Source: JABWBD01 sp040768665
GTDB taxonomy: Bacteria; Planctomycetota; Planctomycetia; Pirellulales; Thermoguttaceae
Assembly: GCA_040768665.1 (NCBI GenBank)
Contig: JAXGMN010000018.1
Location: forward strand, 124,001-188,000
Length of the DNA: 64,000 nt
Direction of reading: 5' to 3'
The notes beneath the pieces are model-generated. The model saw only the letters and a list, made by a program, of their open reading frames with translations, made no database searches and had not been told where the DNA came from. Positions 26,748 to 36,098 of the stretch are shown here, piece after piece (position 1 is the first letter of the stretch; each line of letters begins with the position of its first letter). The translations under genes and the position numbers were made by a program.

Positions 26748-27329
26748 ATGCAAATCGCCGAGTTGATCAAGGAGTCGAACGTGACGGAGTCAGGCAAGCA
26801 AACGAAAGCCGGGCGGGACGCGGGGAGAAAAGGTGCCAGGGTTTATCGCGCGGCCCAAGGGCTGTTCCGCAAGAACCCGGATTGGGTAACCTTCTTTCGC
26901 GAGATCCTGGGGCACGATGGGATCGTTCGCCAGAACTATCGCAATCCGGAGTCGCTCTTCGCCTTCGAGCAGACCAAAACGTACGCGGAAATCCAACAGA
27001 TGCTGGCCAAGCTTCGGGAACAGGGCGTTGACCCGGAAGTAGCTCCGCAGGAACCCGTCAAGGTGATCACGGTTCGGATCCCCGTCAGTCTTCACAAGTT
27101 CTTGAGTGACGAAGCCGACGCCCTCCGGACCAGCGTCAACAAGCTCTGCATCTCCAAACTGCTGCAAGTCATCGACAAAGAACTCGTTCCGGAAGAGGCT
27201 ACCATCCGGGCCAATCTCGCAAAGGCAAGGCGAGAGAGGCTCGCGGCAGAGGCCCAATACGAAGCCTTGCGCGAGAGCGAAGAAGCGGATGCTATCCCGG
27301 AGGAAAATAGGGTCGGAGAGGATCTGTAA
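26748..27329 (+). CDS. Hypothetical protein with ribbon-helix-helix-like C-terminal region
   Basis: The 193-residue protein has a helical, basic N-terminal half (KGARVYRAAQGLFRKNPDWVTFFREILG, FEQTKTYAEIQQMLAKLRE). It continues with VKVITVRIPVSLHKFLSDEADALRTSVNKLCISKLLQVI near residues 104-143. That stretch has the beta-strand plus two-helix form of a ribbon-helix-helix or HicB/Arc-like DNA-binding domain. The last 50 residues form a charged helix. It may be a regulator. The last 15 bp of the gene overlap the 3' end of the RNase P RNA gene on the other strand. Confidence 0.75.
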   Translation: MQIAELIKESNVTESGKQTKAGRDAGRKGARVYRAAQGLFRKNPDWVTFFREILGHDGIVRQNYRNPESLFAFEQTKTYAEIQQMLAKLREQGVDPEVAPQEPVKVITVRIPVSLHKFLSDEADALRTSVNKLCISKLLQVIDKELVPEEATIRANLAKARRERLAAEAQYEALRESEEADAIPEENRVGEDL

Positions 27330-27724
27330 GCCGGGTTCTGTTCCTGCAAGGAGCAGGCGACGACCATTTCTCTAGGAAACCGATTACTCGGTTTCTCCAG
27401 CAGTCTACCCGGAAGTCGATAACGCGCCGGACCAGCCCGTGGGCGAACGGCGGCACCTGCGTGCCGCCCAGGCTCGCCACTGCTTCCTGCTTGACCTTGC
27501 TCCCGGTGGGGTTTGCCTAGCCAGGCCGGTCACCCGGCCTGCTGGTGAGCTCTTACCTCACCGTTTCACCCTTACCGCGCAGCGCAAGCCGCGCGGCGGT
27601 TTGCTTTCTGTTGCACTTTCCCTGGCCTCGCGGCCGGTGGGGGTTACCCATCACCGTGTCCTGCGGAGCCCGGACTTTCCTCCCGCCAGGGCGAGCCCCG
27701 GCCGGCGGCCGTCCGATCCTCTCC
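27315..27724 (-). ncRNA. rnpB: RNase P RNA
   Basis: The minus strand encodes a bacterial RNase P RNA of about 410 nt. The terminal helix P1 is a perfect 10-bp pairing: GGAGAGGATC at the 5' end (27724-27715) with GATCCTCTCC at the 3' end (27324-27315). The 3' end carries the conserved GAACCCGGCTTACAG, and the 5' half has the GGAGGAAAGTCCGGGCTCC core of CR-I with the P4 segment. The central part has CACTTTCCCTGGC-type and GGTAAACCCCACC-type complements. It provides the catalytic RNA for tRNA 5' maturation. Its 3' end overlaps the convergent gene at 26748-27329. Confidence 0.93.
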
Positions 27725-27820
27725 AACCCATGACAAGCCTACTCCAAACAGGGCGGTTCGGGAAGGGCTCGCCTGTCTTCTGCAAAATGGTTGCCATGGT
27801 TGAGCAAATGTTGCCGCGGT

Positions 27821-28789
27821 TCAGCCACTGAAGTACTTGCCCTGCCAACTGCCGCGGCGCCCCAGTTCGTTCTCGATCTCGGACCGAACCAACGCCTTGT
27901 CGAGGCACCACTGCGGCGCAACGAGATACTCGGGTCGAGCATCGCCGCTCAGGCGGTCGATCACACAGTCGGGCGGCAGCAGTTCCAGAAAGTCAGCCAC
28001 CCAAGCCACGTATTGGTCTTGTCGAGGCAGTACGACATCGCCCGCAGCTACCTGTTCGGCTAGCACCGTGTTTTTTACGGCGTAGAGGTTGTGCAACTTG
28101 ACCGACTGAAGCCGCAGCCTGGCAATCTCGCGGGCCGTGGCCTGCATGTCTTCTCGTGTCTCACCCGGTAGTCCCAAAATCACGTGCGCTCCGACATCCA
28201 GTCCTCGCCTCTGAGTTCGTAGAATCGCATCGAGAAACGCATCGTAGTGATGCCCTCGGTTCATCCAGTCGAGCGAGCGGTCGTGGATCGTTTGCAGGCC
28301 GTATTCCACGGAGACCCACCTCCGCTGGGCAAAGTCCTCTAGCAGGTCGAGGACCACGTCCGGCACACAGTCCGGCCGGGTGCCGATCGCCAGCCCCACC
28401 ACGCCCGGGTAGCCAGCCGCCTCTTCCCAGAGCGCTCGAAGCTTCTCGACCGGAGCATAGGTGTTCGTTGCCGGTTGAAAGTAGGCAATGAAGTGATCGA
28501 CGCGGTGACGCCGCTTGAGCCGCTCAATCCCGACCGCGAGTTGTTGGCTGATTGAGGGGGTGTGAAGATGCCGGCTGGGACTGAAACTGCGAATATTGCA
28601 GAACACGCAACCGCCGGTGGTCACGGACCCGTCTGCGTTCGGGCATCCGAAGCGGCCATCAACGCTTACCTTCCAGACTCGGCAGCCGAATTTCCCAGTT
28701 AGGAAATGATTGAGGCTGAAGTACCGCAGTCCGGAAGCCCGCCAATCAAGATCGCCGCGTTCGGGGGGAATGCGTCTCCTTGACGGCAA
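27821..28789 (-). CDS. TIGR01212-type radical SAM protein (YhcC-like)
   Basis: A 322-residue protein with RYFSLNHFLTGKFGCRVWKV at the N-terminus and the cysteine cluster CPNADGSVTTGGCVFCN, the long-spaced radical SAM motif of the YhcC family. Later it has YFQPATNTYAPVEKLRALWEEA, IGTRPDCVPDVVLDLL, and VSVEYGLQTIHDRSLDWMNRGH, all diagnostic. The biochemical role of the family is not known. The frame opens with a TTG at 28789; the true start may be a little downstream. Confidence 0.9.
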   Translation of the reverse strand: MPSRRRIPPERGDLDWRASGLRYFSLNHFLTGKFGCRVWKVSVDGRFGCPNADGSVTTGGCVFCNIRSFSPSRHLHTPSISQQLAVGIERLKRRHRVDHFIAYFQPATNTYAPVEKLRALWEEAAGYPGVVGLAIGTRPDCVPDVVLDLLEDFAQRRWVSVEYGLQTIHDRSLDWMNRGHHYDAFLDAILRTQRRGLDVGAHVILGLPGETREDMQATAREIARLRLQSVKLHNLYAVKNTVLAEQVAAGDVVLPRQDQYVAWVADFLELLPPDCVIDRLSGDARPEYLVAPQWCLDKALVRSEIENELGRRGSWQGKYFSG

Positions 28790-28876
28790 AGTTGCACCTG
28801 CCTAGACTGAAAGTATGATGGGCTGATTCTACGTCAAATAGTATTTTCTTTTGGCCACAACTCAAGAGAAAACCGC

Positions 28877-29353
28877 ATGTTTGGTGAACTGGTCCCGGTC
28901 GGCGGAGGCGACCCGATCCCGCTGCTCAGGAACTCAATGGTCGTTGGGCGAAGTGAAAGCTGCGATATCGTACTCAGGTTTGCGAACGTCTCGTCGCAGC
29001 ACTGCGAGCTAAATCTCGAGGGGGGGTACTGGTATATCAAAGATTTGAACAGCCGCAATGGCATCAAGGTGAATGGAGTGCGCGTTGAGCAAAAGCGGTT
29101 GGACCCCGGCGACATTCTCTCGGTGGCCAAACACAAGTACACAGTGGAGTATTCGCCGGCGGATAATGGTGCCATGGGCCCACCCCCGCCTGATACCATC
29201 GAGAGCGATATTTTTGGTAAGTCGCTGTTGGAGCGAGCGGGGCTTCAGTCGAGAAGGCCGACTCGGTCGCCGAAACAGTTCGATGCGGGTGAAAAGCATG
29301 ATCTACCGGATGACACGCCCGGGCACCACCGTAGTCCGAATGACCCCAGCTAA
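28877..29353 (+). CDS. FHA domain protein
   Basis: The 158-residue protein is mostly one forkhead-associated domain: MVVGRSESCDIVL, VSSQHCELNL, WYIKDLNSRNGIKVNGVRV, and PGDILSVAKHKYTVEY. FHA domains bind phosphothreonine peptides, so it is likely an adaptor in Ser/Thr kinase signalling. A C-terminal tail of about 60 polar residues is without known domain. The gene is 8 bp upstream of rsgA and probably co-transcribed with it. Confidence 0.92.
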   Translation: MFGELVPVGGGDPIPLLRNSMVVGRSESCDIVLRFANVSSQHCELNLEGGYWYIKDLNSRNGIKVNGVRVEQKRLDPGDILSVAKHKYTVEYSPADNGAMGPPPPDTIESDIFGKSLLERAGLQSRRPTRSPKQFDAGEKHDLPDDTPGHHRSPNDPS

Positions 29354-29361
29354 GGTCTTGC

Positions 29362-30510
29362 ATGGCTAAAGACAGGAAGGTCAGGGCTGACTTCCGTAAG
29401 AACCGCAGCACAAGAACGCGCCGAACGAACTGGACCCAACAGTTCGGACGCAGCGATCTTGAAGACGACCGGATCGTTCAGGGTGAGCGAATCAGTGGCA
29501 AGGGCGAGCTGAGCCGCCGCCGCACGGTTCGCGTTTCCGATGCGGCCCCGGAGCAGGCCGACGAGTCCAAAGCCGGCCTGCAACTCGAGGTGGATGAAGA
29601 CGCCTGTCTGCGAGGGCGCGTGCTGAGCGTCCACGGACTGATCAGCAGAGTGCAGGTGGAGGACAACCGCATCCTGCAATGTGCGACGAGGCGTCTGCTC
29701 AAGACCCTTTCGATCGACCAGCGCCACGTGGTGGCGGCCGGCGACCGGGTCCTGGTCCGACCCGTCGAGCACGCGGAGTGCAACGAGGGGATTATCGAGC
29801 GGATCGAGCCGCGCCGGGGCGTGCTCAGTCGGACGAGCCGCGGTCGCCAGCAGGTGCTGGTGGCCAATGTCGACCAGGTGCTGATCGTCGCCAGTGCAGC
29901 GGAGCCCCGCCTGAAGCCGAATCTGATCGATCGCCTCTTGGTTAGCGCCGAACAAGGCGAGGTCCAGCCGCTGATCGCGATCAATAAGGTCGATCTGGTC
30001 GACCCGGCCGAACTTCAGCCGCTGATCGGTGTCTATTCCCAAATGGGATACGAAGTCCTTTTGTTGAGTGCCAAAAACGGCGCCGGCATCTCCCGGCTCC
30101 GCCGCAGGCTTGCCGCGCGAGAAACCGTCGTGGCGGGCCAGAGCGGCGTGGGGAAATCCTCTCTGCTGAACGCTGTCGACCCGAGCCTTAAACTCCGGGT
30201 CTGCGAAGTCAGCGAAGAGAACCAGAAAGGCCGTCATACGACGACCGTTGCGAGGCTTCTGCCGCTGGAATGCGGGGGGTACGTGATTGACACACCCGGT
30301 GTGCGGCAGTTCCAGCTTTGGGATGTGATTCCCGAGGAGGTCGCCGGTTACTACCGCGACCTTCGACCGTACGTAAGCGCCTGCCGCTTTCCCGATTGCA
30401 CGCACACCCACGAAGCGGATTGTGCCGTCAAGGACGCGGTGGCCGACAGCCGGCTGGACGCACGCCGGTACGACAGCTACTGTGGCCTGTTCGCCGGAGA
30501 TACGGAATGA
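29362..30510 (+). CDS. rsgA: Ribosome biogenesis GTPase RsgA
   Basis: A 382-residue circularly permuted GTPase. The motif order is G4 INKVD, then G1 GQSGVGKSSLLN, then G3 DTPGVRQF, as in RsgA. An OB-fold precedes (GRVLSVHGLISRVQVEDNRILQCA). The C-terminal zinc site is CRFPDCTHTHEADC. RsgA helps to mature the 30S subunit. The N-terminal 70 residues are a basic extension (RADFRKNRSTRTRRTNWTQQ), longer than in E. coli. Its ribosome-binding site overlaps the stop codon of the FHA gene. Confidence 0.96.
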   Translation: MAKDRKVRADFRKNRSTRTRRTNWTQQFGRSDLEDDRIVQGERISGKGELSRRRTVRVSDAAPEQADESKAGLQLEVDEDACLRGRVLSVHGLISRVQVEDNRILQCATRRLLKTLSIDQRHVVAAGDRVLVRPVEHAECNEGIIERIEPRRGVLSRTSRGRQQVLVANVDQVLIVASAAEPRLKPNLIDRLLVSAEQGEVQPLIAINKVDLVDPAELQPLIGVYSQMGYEVLLLSAKNGAGISRLRRRLAARETVVAGQSGVGKSSLLNAVDPSLKLRVCEVSEENQKGRHTTTVARLLPLECGGYVIDTPGVRQFQLWDVIPEEVAGYYRDLRPYVSACRFPDCTHTHEADCAVKDAVADSRLDARRYDSYCGLFAGDTE

Positions 30511-30598
30511 TTCTGGACAAAGAGACGAGGGCCGGGAAACCGTCCATCTCGATTATTCGTAGACTATTTTGTCACCCAACAGGAGAAACCGACCTATC

Positions 30599-31939
30599 GT
30601 GCGTGAAATGAATCATACCGGGGGCGTGGTCAGCGAAGCGGCCGTGCTGGTTGGTGTGCAGTTGCGCGACCGCGAGGCTGAAGGCCCGCTGTTGGAAGAG
30701 CTGGAGGGGCTTGCGGTGGCCGCCGGAGCCAGTGTCGTGGGGCGGCTTACGCAGCGGCGCGACGTGCTCGATCCGGCAACGTACCTCGGCAAAGGGAAAG
30801 TCGAGGAGCTGGCAAAACTCGCCCGGAAGGCCCGTGCGGACGTTATCCTCTTCGATAACGATCTCAGTCCCGGCCAGACCCGCAATCTCGAGCAGGCTAC
30901 TCAGATCAAGGTGCTTGATCGCACGGAACTGATCTTGGATATCTTTGCCGGCCGAGCTCGGACCCACGAGGCGCGCCTGGCGGTCGAGCTGGCCCAGTTA
31001 GAATACTCGATGCCGCGGCTCAAACGAATGTGGACCCACCTTTCGCGGCAGAAGAAGGGCATCGGGTTGCGCGGGCCGGGGGAAAAACAACTCGAGGTCG
31101 ACCGGCGTTTGGTCGAGAAACGGATTCACGATCTCCGCAGCGATCTTGCGGTGATTCACAAGCGCAAGCAGCGCGAGGTCGCAGCGAGGTCCGACCGGAT
31201 GACGGTTTCTTTGGTCGGCTATACCAATGCCGGCAAAAGCACTCTGCTCAACCAGCTTACCGGGGCCGAGGTGTATACCGAGGACCTTCTGTTTGCTACG
31301 CTCGACACGCGGACGCGGCGATGGCAACTACCCGGGTGGGGGCCCGTCCTCTTGAGCGACACGGTCGGTTTTATCCGCGATCTGCCGCACCATTTGATCG
31401 CTAGCTTCCGAGCCACCCTCGAGGAAGCCCGCCAGGCCGACCTGCTCTTGCACGTGGCCGATGCGAGCAATCCGGTTGTGGGCGAACAGATCAGCGCAGC
31501 CTATCGCGTTCTCGAGGACATCGGGCTGGAAGAGAAAGACATGCTGCTTGTGCTGAACAAGATCGACCGGTTGCCGGATCGCGCAAAGCTCGACAGCCTC
31601 ACGGCTCGGTATCCGACAGCCATCCCGATCAGCGCCCATAGCGGGATCGGCCTGAACGAATTGGCCGCCGCCGTGAGTGAGGCGTTGAGCCGCGGTTTCC
31701 GCGACGTGGATATCGAAACGGCGGTTGGCAACGGCCGGTTGCTGGCGTATCTGGCGGCCCACGGCGAAATCTTGTCGAAGCAGTACCAGGACAGCCGTGT
31801 CATCGTCCACTGCCGGATGTCGCAACGGCACCTCGGGCAGATCCATGAAGGTGCCGCCGTGGTACGCCCCCACATCGAGCGAAGCAACGGCTTCGCGATG
31901 CAGGATCCGTCGCAGGGCGCCGCCGAAGAAGTAGCTTAA
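30599..31939 (+). CDS. hflX: Ribosome-splitting GTPase HflX
   Basis: About 446 residues. The N-terminal ND1 domain has LVGVQLRDRE and DPATYLGKGKVEEL and is followed by helical ND2 (LAQLEYSMPRLKRMWTHLSRQ, GPGEKQLEVDRR). The G domain has GYTNAGKSTLLNQL, DTVGFIRDLPHHL and NKID. HflX frees stalled ribosomes and is stress linked. GTG at 30599, following AGGAG, is taken as start; ATG 30608 is an alternative. The gene follows rsgA by 88 bp, so two ribosome-associated GTPases lie together. Confidence 0.95.
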   Translation: MREMNHTGGVVSEAAVLVGVQLRDREAEGPLLEELEGLAVAAGASVVGRLTQRRDVLDPATYLGKGKVEELAKLARKARADVILFDNDLSPGQTRNLEQATQIKVLDRTELILDIFAGRARTHEARLAVELAQLEYSMPRLKRMWTHLSRQKKGIGLRGPGEKQLEVDRRLVEKRIHDLRSDLAVIHKRKQREVAARSDRMTVSLVGYTNAGKSTLLNQLTGAEVYTEDLLFATLDTRTRRWQLPGWGPVLLSDTVGFIRDLPHHLIASFRATLEEARQADLLLHVADASNPVVGEQISAAYRVLEDIGLEEKDMLLVLNKIDRLPDRAKLDSLTARYPTAIPISAHSGIGLNELAAAVSEALSRGFRDVDIETAVGNGRLLAYLAAHGEILSKQYQDSRVIVHCRMSQRHLGQIHEGAAVVRPHIERSNGFAMQDPSQGAAEEVA

Positions 31940-31993
31940 CGCGAGCCCGCAGCGCCTTGCGGCCGGCTCTCGCGTCCGCTAGATTCCTTGACT

Positions 31994-32779
31994 ATGTCGA
32001 AACGCGAGATTCAACAGAGCCGCGCGATTGTCACAGGCGCCTCCAGCGGGATTGGCCGCGCCCTGGCACTGGACTTGTCGCGCCAGGGCGCCGATCTTGT
32101 GGTGACGGCCCGGCGCGAGGATCGGCTGCAGTCGCTATCCGCGGAGATTGCCACGCGGGGAGGACGCATCGTGGTCGTCCCCGGCGATATCACCGATCCG
32201 CAGGTTCGCCAGCGGACGATCGACGCCGCTCGATCGAGTTTCGGCGGCCTCGATATTCTTGTGAACAACGCGGGCGTCGGGGCGCTGGGGCTGTTCGAAG
32301 ACGCCGCTGCGGATCGCGTCCGCCGCATCATGGAGGTTAATTTCTTCGCTCTGGTTGAGATGACCCGGTCGGCATTGCCGCTTCTGAAGCAAGGCACCAA
32401 TCCAATCGTCGTCAACGTCAGTTCCATCCTCGGACGCCGGGGCGCGCCGTACAGCAGCGAGTACTCTGCCAGCAAGTTTGCCGTGCATGGGTTTAGCGAA
32501 GCGATCCGCGCGGAGTTCACTCGCCACGGGATTGACGTACTCGTCGTCAGTCCAGGGACGACTCAAACGGAGTTTTTTGACAGTGTGGTGGAAAAGGTCG
32601 GTGAACCCACCTGGCCGGAGCATACCGCAGTAACCGCAGAGGCTGTCGCGGGGAAAATTGTCCGGGCGATGAAGAGAGGCCGGCATGAAATAATCCCCTA
32701 TGGATGGGGGAAGGTCCTCTGCTGGCTGAACCGCTTGTCGCCCTCCATGGTCGACCGCATTATGGCCCGCTACGTCTAA
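31994..32779 (+). CDS. Short-chain dehydrogenase/reductase
   Basis: The 261-residue protein has the classical SDR features: TGASSGIGRAL at the N-terminus, NNAGVGALG, the catalytic serine in NVSSILG and YSASK with Tyr and Lys. The C-terminus is VSPGTTQTEFF and a hydrophobic end. The cofactor is likely NADP(H) because the second strand ends in TARREDR. Substrate not predictable. It follows hflX by 54 bp and may be co-transcribed. Confidence 0.92.
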   Translation: MSKREIQQSRAIVTGASSGIGRALALDLSRQGADLVVTARREDRLQSLSAEIATRGGRIVVVPGDITDPQVRQRTIDAARSSFGGLDILVNNAGVGALGLFEDAAADRVRRIMEVNFFALVEMTRSALPLLKQGTNPIVVNVSSILGRRGAPYSSEYSASKFAVHGFSEAIRAEFTRHGIDVLVVSPGTTQTEFFDSVVEKVGEPTWPEHTAVTAEAVAGKIVRAMKRGRHEIIPYGWGKVLCWLNRLSPSMVDRIMARYV

Positions 32780-32996
32780 AGGCTCTGAGCCGGCGCCTCG
32801 TCCCGCCCTGCGGATCGGCGTGCCCCTCGGAAACGAGAAAATCGATCGGACCGCCACATTTTTCTCAACCGGCACCCGCTCGGCCCCCGATACGAGAATG
32901 CGAGCGCCCGGGCTTCCGCGAGGCGGCTTGCGCGGCCGCTCACAGACTGCGGCCGGCGAGTTCGGAAACCTCTGCAAAAGATCCTCTGGGGACGCC

Positions 32997-34007
32997 ATGA
33001 AACGCTGCGCGAGCGATCGTCGGACAGCCCTCTCGAAGCACGGACGATCGCAGTTCGCAGTTACGGTGTTAATCATGGTCCTGGCAATTTGGACGCCGGG
33101 TCGCGCGGAGCCGCCCACACCCGACGATGCGGTTCAAATCACGGAAATACGGATCCATGGAATAAACGAACCCCTGCCACAGCGTGCCGCCTCTGCGAGC
33201 GAACCAGTCCAGACCATTTCCGCGAGTCCTTCGGTCGAAGTCGCGGCACAGCCTGCTCCTGCCGCACTCGCGGAACGGGTCGACGCACCGCCTGAAGCGG
33301 CAGATGAACACGAGCTTCGGATCTGCGTCAGGGATCCGAATTCAATCTCGCGAATCACGGTGCGGGAGAGCCCCACGACATCTCTCCCCATCGGAGACAA
33401 GGCGATCCCGACCTTTGCAGGCCGCAGCGCTCCTCAGAAAACGCCTTTTCGTACGGTGATCGTGCCGGGCACAGCAACGCGCAATCATGGTCCACTGATT
33501 TCGTTCCAGCCGTATGGAATGCCGCTAATCGTTGCGGCGCCTGTCGCCACGAATTCGGCCAAGCCTGCTGTCGTTTCTCGGGCAACCGCAGAGCGGGCGT
33601 ACTTTCCTGCCGCATCGCCCCGCTCCGAATCGCAGTACGGCTCCGACAAGCGACTTGGTCTTTTTGAGGTGATTGCTGCTTCGGAGGAATTCAGCATCGG
33701 GTCGCGACGGAGCAAGTTGCTGCGGACGAGAATCGACGTCGTTCGCACGGCAGTGACCGACCCTGCAATTTGCGAGGTCGTGCAGCATACTCCGCGCGAG
33801 ATTTCGATCATCGGAAAGGACGAGGGCGTCACCGACGTGACATTCTGGTTCGATGGCGTCAACACGCGACCGACAATGTACTTGGTTCGAGTTTGCGCCC
33901 AGGTCGAATCGCAGTCGGAAATGACGTCGCCACGTCTGGCGACAAGCGTCAAGAACGGAAGCCCGGCAGCCGCTGGCTCGTCGAAGTCCCGGACGGAAAC
34001 CTATTGA
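32997..34007 (+). CDS. Exported protein with pilus-assembly (CpaC N-terminal) domain, no secretin
   Basis: A 336-residue protein. It has a signal peptide (FAVTVLIMVLAIWTPGRA) and a long low-complexity middle rich in Ala, Pro and Thr. Residues about 225-310 match the N-terminal domain of CpaC-like secretins: FSIGSRRSKLLRTRIDVVRTAVTDPAICEVVQHTPREISIIGKD and DVTFWFDG, ending in MYLVRV. The secretin channel that normally follows is absent, and the protein ends with a Ser/Thr-rich tail. It may be an accessory of a Flp/Tad system or an independent protein; an orphan Flp pilin lies 9 kb away. Confidence 0.75.
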   Translation: MKRCASDRRTALSKHGRSQFAVTVLIMVLAIWTPGRAEPPTPDDAVQITEIRIHGINEPLPQRAASASEPVQTISASPSVEVAAQPAPAALAERVDAPPEAADEHELRICVRDPNSISRITVRESPTTSLPIGDKAIPTFAGRSAPQKTPFRTVIVPGTATRNHGPLISFQPYGMPLIVAAPVATNSAKPAVVSRATAERAYFPAASPRSESQYGSDKRLGLFEVIAASEEFSIGSRRSKLLRTRIDVVRTAVTDPAICEVVQHTPREISIIGKDEGVTDVTFWFDGVNTRPTMYLVRVCAQVESQSEMTSPRLATSVKNGSPAAAGSSKSRTETY

Positions 34008-34282
34008 CTGATCCCGAATTTTTGGTGGATCGCCGCGCGTATCCGTTCCAGCGTTTCGGCAGTCAACCGGATGCGTTGCGGGGCAGCACCGCATTCGGCT
34101 TCCATCCGCTCGCTGGCGACCTGAAGCGTCGCCAATGGCTCGTCAGGCGCCACACGATAAACGTGCCCGGCGCCATGGATTTCACGAAAAAGCCTGAGCG
34201 GATTCGTGTCGACCTGCTCGAGCAGGATCCAGGGATCACTACCGTCGGCATAGAGAAATTCGAAGCTCGCGTACCACTTCAT
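34001..34282 (-). CDS. Hypothetical protein (93 residues)
   Basis: From ATG 34282 the product is MKWYASFEFLYADGSDPWIL..., with alternating hydrophobic residues and a C-terminal helix (RIRLTAETLERIRAAIHQKFGI). It looks like a small globular alpha/beta protein. No family recognised. The 3' end overlaps the end of the convergent gene by 7 bp. Confidence 0.55.
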   Translation of the reverse strand: MKWYASFEFLYADGSDPWILLEQVDTNPLRLFREIHGAGHVYRVAPDEPLATLQVASERMEAECGAAPQRIRLTAETLERIRAAIHQKFGISQ

Positions 34283-34532
34283 GGACGCCCCTCCACGGAA
34301 GAGATTGTTCGACAAGGTGTGCCGAACGCGCGCGAAAGCCCACGCGTCGGCCTGCGCCCCATTTACCGCTCAGACAAGGACCACGACGAGAGACCTGAAT
34401 AGGTTACTCACCAGGAATCTGGCTGCTTCCAGAATATACCGAATCAGCAGTCATGGAAAGCCCCCCTGGCTGGCGGCAGGGTCCACAATAGGGCCACCGG
34501 ATGGGCCGCTGATGCGGCAATGGTGAAGGCTG

Positions 34533-34570
34533 CCCTCGCGTGGCCGCGGCCCGCCGCGGCCACGCGAGGG
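34533..34570. repeat. Perfect GC-rich palindrome (family D), possible terminator
   Basis: CCCTCGCGTGGCCGCGG (34533-34549) is followed by CCCG and its exact 17-bp reverse complement (34554-34570). There is no T-run. It lies downstream of the ceramidase-like gene, 58 bp after its stop, and could act as a hairpin terminator or be an extragenic palindrome. A half copy of the GGGGACAGG motif lies just beyond, at 34600-34617. The 34283-34627 space holds no other feature. Confidence 0.7.
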
Positions 34571-34627
34571 TCCGTGTGGAAGGCGGCTCGGCTGTTGAAG
34601 GGACAGGGGACCTTTCACACGACGCCC

Positions 34628-36001
34628 CTACCGAAGGCTCTCGACGAGTTGGTCCACGGCTCCGGCGAGCTTCTCCTCGATGTTCGGGGCCCAGCGGTCT
34701 GCCGTAATGCCATAGACATAGAAGGCATTCGACTCGTAGCCCCCTTCCTTCCAGATTCGCTCTGAGGGAATATACGCCATGCAATCGTTCGTATACCCGC
34801 CGACCCAGGTCTGCGGACCGTACTTATTCTTGAAAGCCAAGGCATAGTCGACAACGACTTCGCCGCCCAAGGCGATCCAGAGCTGGCGGTCGCCCAACTT
34901 CCAGACTTGCACCGGTATGGGGTAGCTAGTCGGAAATGTCTCGCCTTGCTCGATCAGGGAGCCCAGACGCTTCGCCCGCCGCGCGTGGATCGCCGTCGAC
35001 GGGCTCGGCTGCTTTAGCGTTTCCCGGGTCGGCAGGCCCTCGAGACCGACGTCGATGAAGTCGAATCGCGTTTGAAGCACTGGACGGACCGGCTCCATCT
35101 TGTTCTCGAGCACTTTGCTGACGGCTTCCGCAAGCATCATCCCATACTTCTCGCACAGTTCGACGGTCCGCCGGGGCAGCGGATTCTGATCCGCGCCACA
35201 GCCCGCGTAAAACATGGCCACGGCGCCCGGATGCTGCTCCTCCAGGGCGATTTGCGTGAAGCCGGAGTAGTCTCCCGACCACTCTTGGCCGCTCAGCGTT
35301 GTCGAATGGCACGCGTAGCCGAAGACGAGGGCGAGAATCTTACCTTCCTCCGAGCGAACCACGAGGACCGGTACATCGTGGTCGCTCGGCCCCTTGGGTT
35401 TGAGTCCCTCTTCGCGAAGCTTGATCACCGACGCTTCGCTATTGTTGCGTCGGTTCACGCCGAAATCGGTGCTTCCCTGCCCTCGCCACAGCGTAGCCGG
35501 CCCCATCTGCGACAACGCCTCGCCGATGGCTTTAGCCACTTTCTCCGCAAGCTGCCCCGAGTACTCGTCGATAAGCTTCTTCTGCTTCTCATCCAGCGGG
35601 TAACAATCCTCCAGTGCGCCCGACAGGGCCGGGCCGGAATGGGTGTGCGAGGTCGTGAGCATCACCTGACGCCGCTCGAGACCGTAGCTCTTCTCCACCC
35701 GCCGAACCACTTCTTCGTAGATCGACTTCGTGAAGCCGAGTAGGTCGGCCGAAACGACCACGCCACGCGTGCCGTCCGCGGCCTGGAGGGCCAATGCCTT
35801 GACCCAGAGGTCGTGCAGAGTGCCTTCCGCAGGTTTCGTCCGGGCTGCGTACCCCGCCAGCCACATCGATTTCTCGGGCGTGATCTTGACCTTGGCCGTA
35901 CCTGCCTTCCAGATCTCCTCGGCCGCCGTCATCGAACCGCCCATCTGCAGAGATACCGCCCCGGCGATCAGGGCGGAGCCGATCCAGCGTGCAAACCGCA
36001 T
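34628..36001 (-). CDS. Neutral/alkaline ceramidase-like exported hydrolase
   Basis: A 457-residue protein from ATG 36001, with a signal peptide (WIGSALIAGAVSLQMGGS). It follows the neutral ceramidase N-terminal domain pattern: AGTAKVKITPEKSMWLAGY, LHDLWVKALALQ, VVVSADLLGF, TSHTHSGPA with the metal-binding histidines, FGYACHSTTLSG and YAGCGADQNP. In characterised members the domain binds zinc and hydrolyses N-acyl sphingosine. The second immunoglobulin-like domain of canonical ceramidases is missing, and many planctomycete copies have no tested substrate. Confidence 0.85.
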   Translation of the reverse strand: MRFARWIGSALIAGAVSLQMGGSMTAAEEIWKAGTAKVKITPEKSMWLAGYAARTKPAEGTLHDLWVKALALQAADGTRGVVVSADLLGFTKSIYEEVVRRVEKSYGLERRQVMLTTSHTHSGPALSGALEDCYPLDEKQKKLIDEYSGQLAEKVAKAIGEALSQMGPATLWRGQGSTDFGVNRRNNSEASVIKLREEGLKPKGPSDHDVPVLVVRSEEGKILALVFGYACHSTTLSGQEWSGDYSGFTQIALEEQHPGAVAMFYAGCGADQNPLPRRTVELCEKYGMMLAEAVSKVLENKMEPVRPVLQTRFDFIDVGLEGLPTRETLKQPSPSTAIHARRAKRLGSLIEQGETFPTSYPIPVQVWKLGDRQLWIALGGEVVVDYALAFKNKYGPQTWVGGYTNDCMAYIPSERIWKEGGYESNAFYVYGITADRWAPNIEEKLAGAVDQLVESLR

Positions 36002-36098
36002 GTCGAAGCCCTCATTTCTGGAATTGCCAGCCACCCAATTCGTCTCCCAAAAGCATAACGGAGCCGGTAAGTCAGGACAACAAGATCCGGGCATTCGA

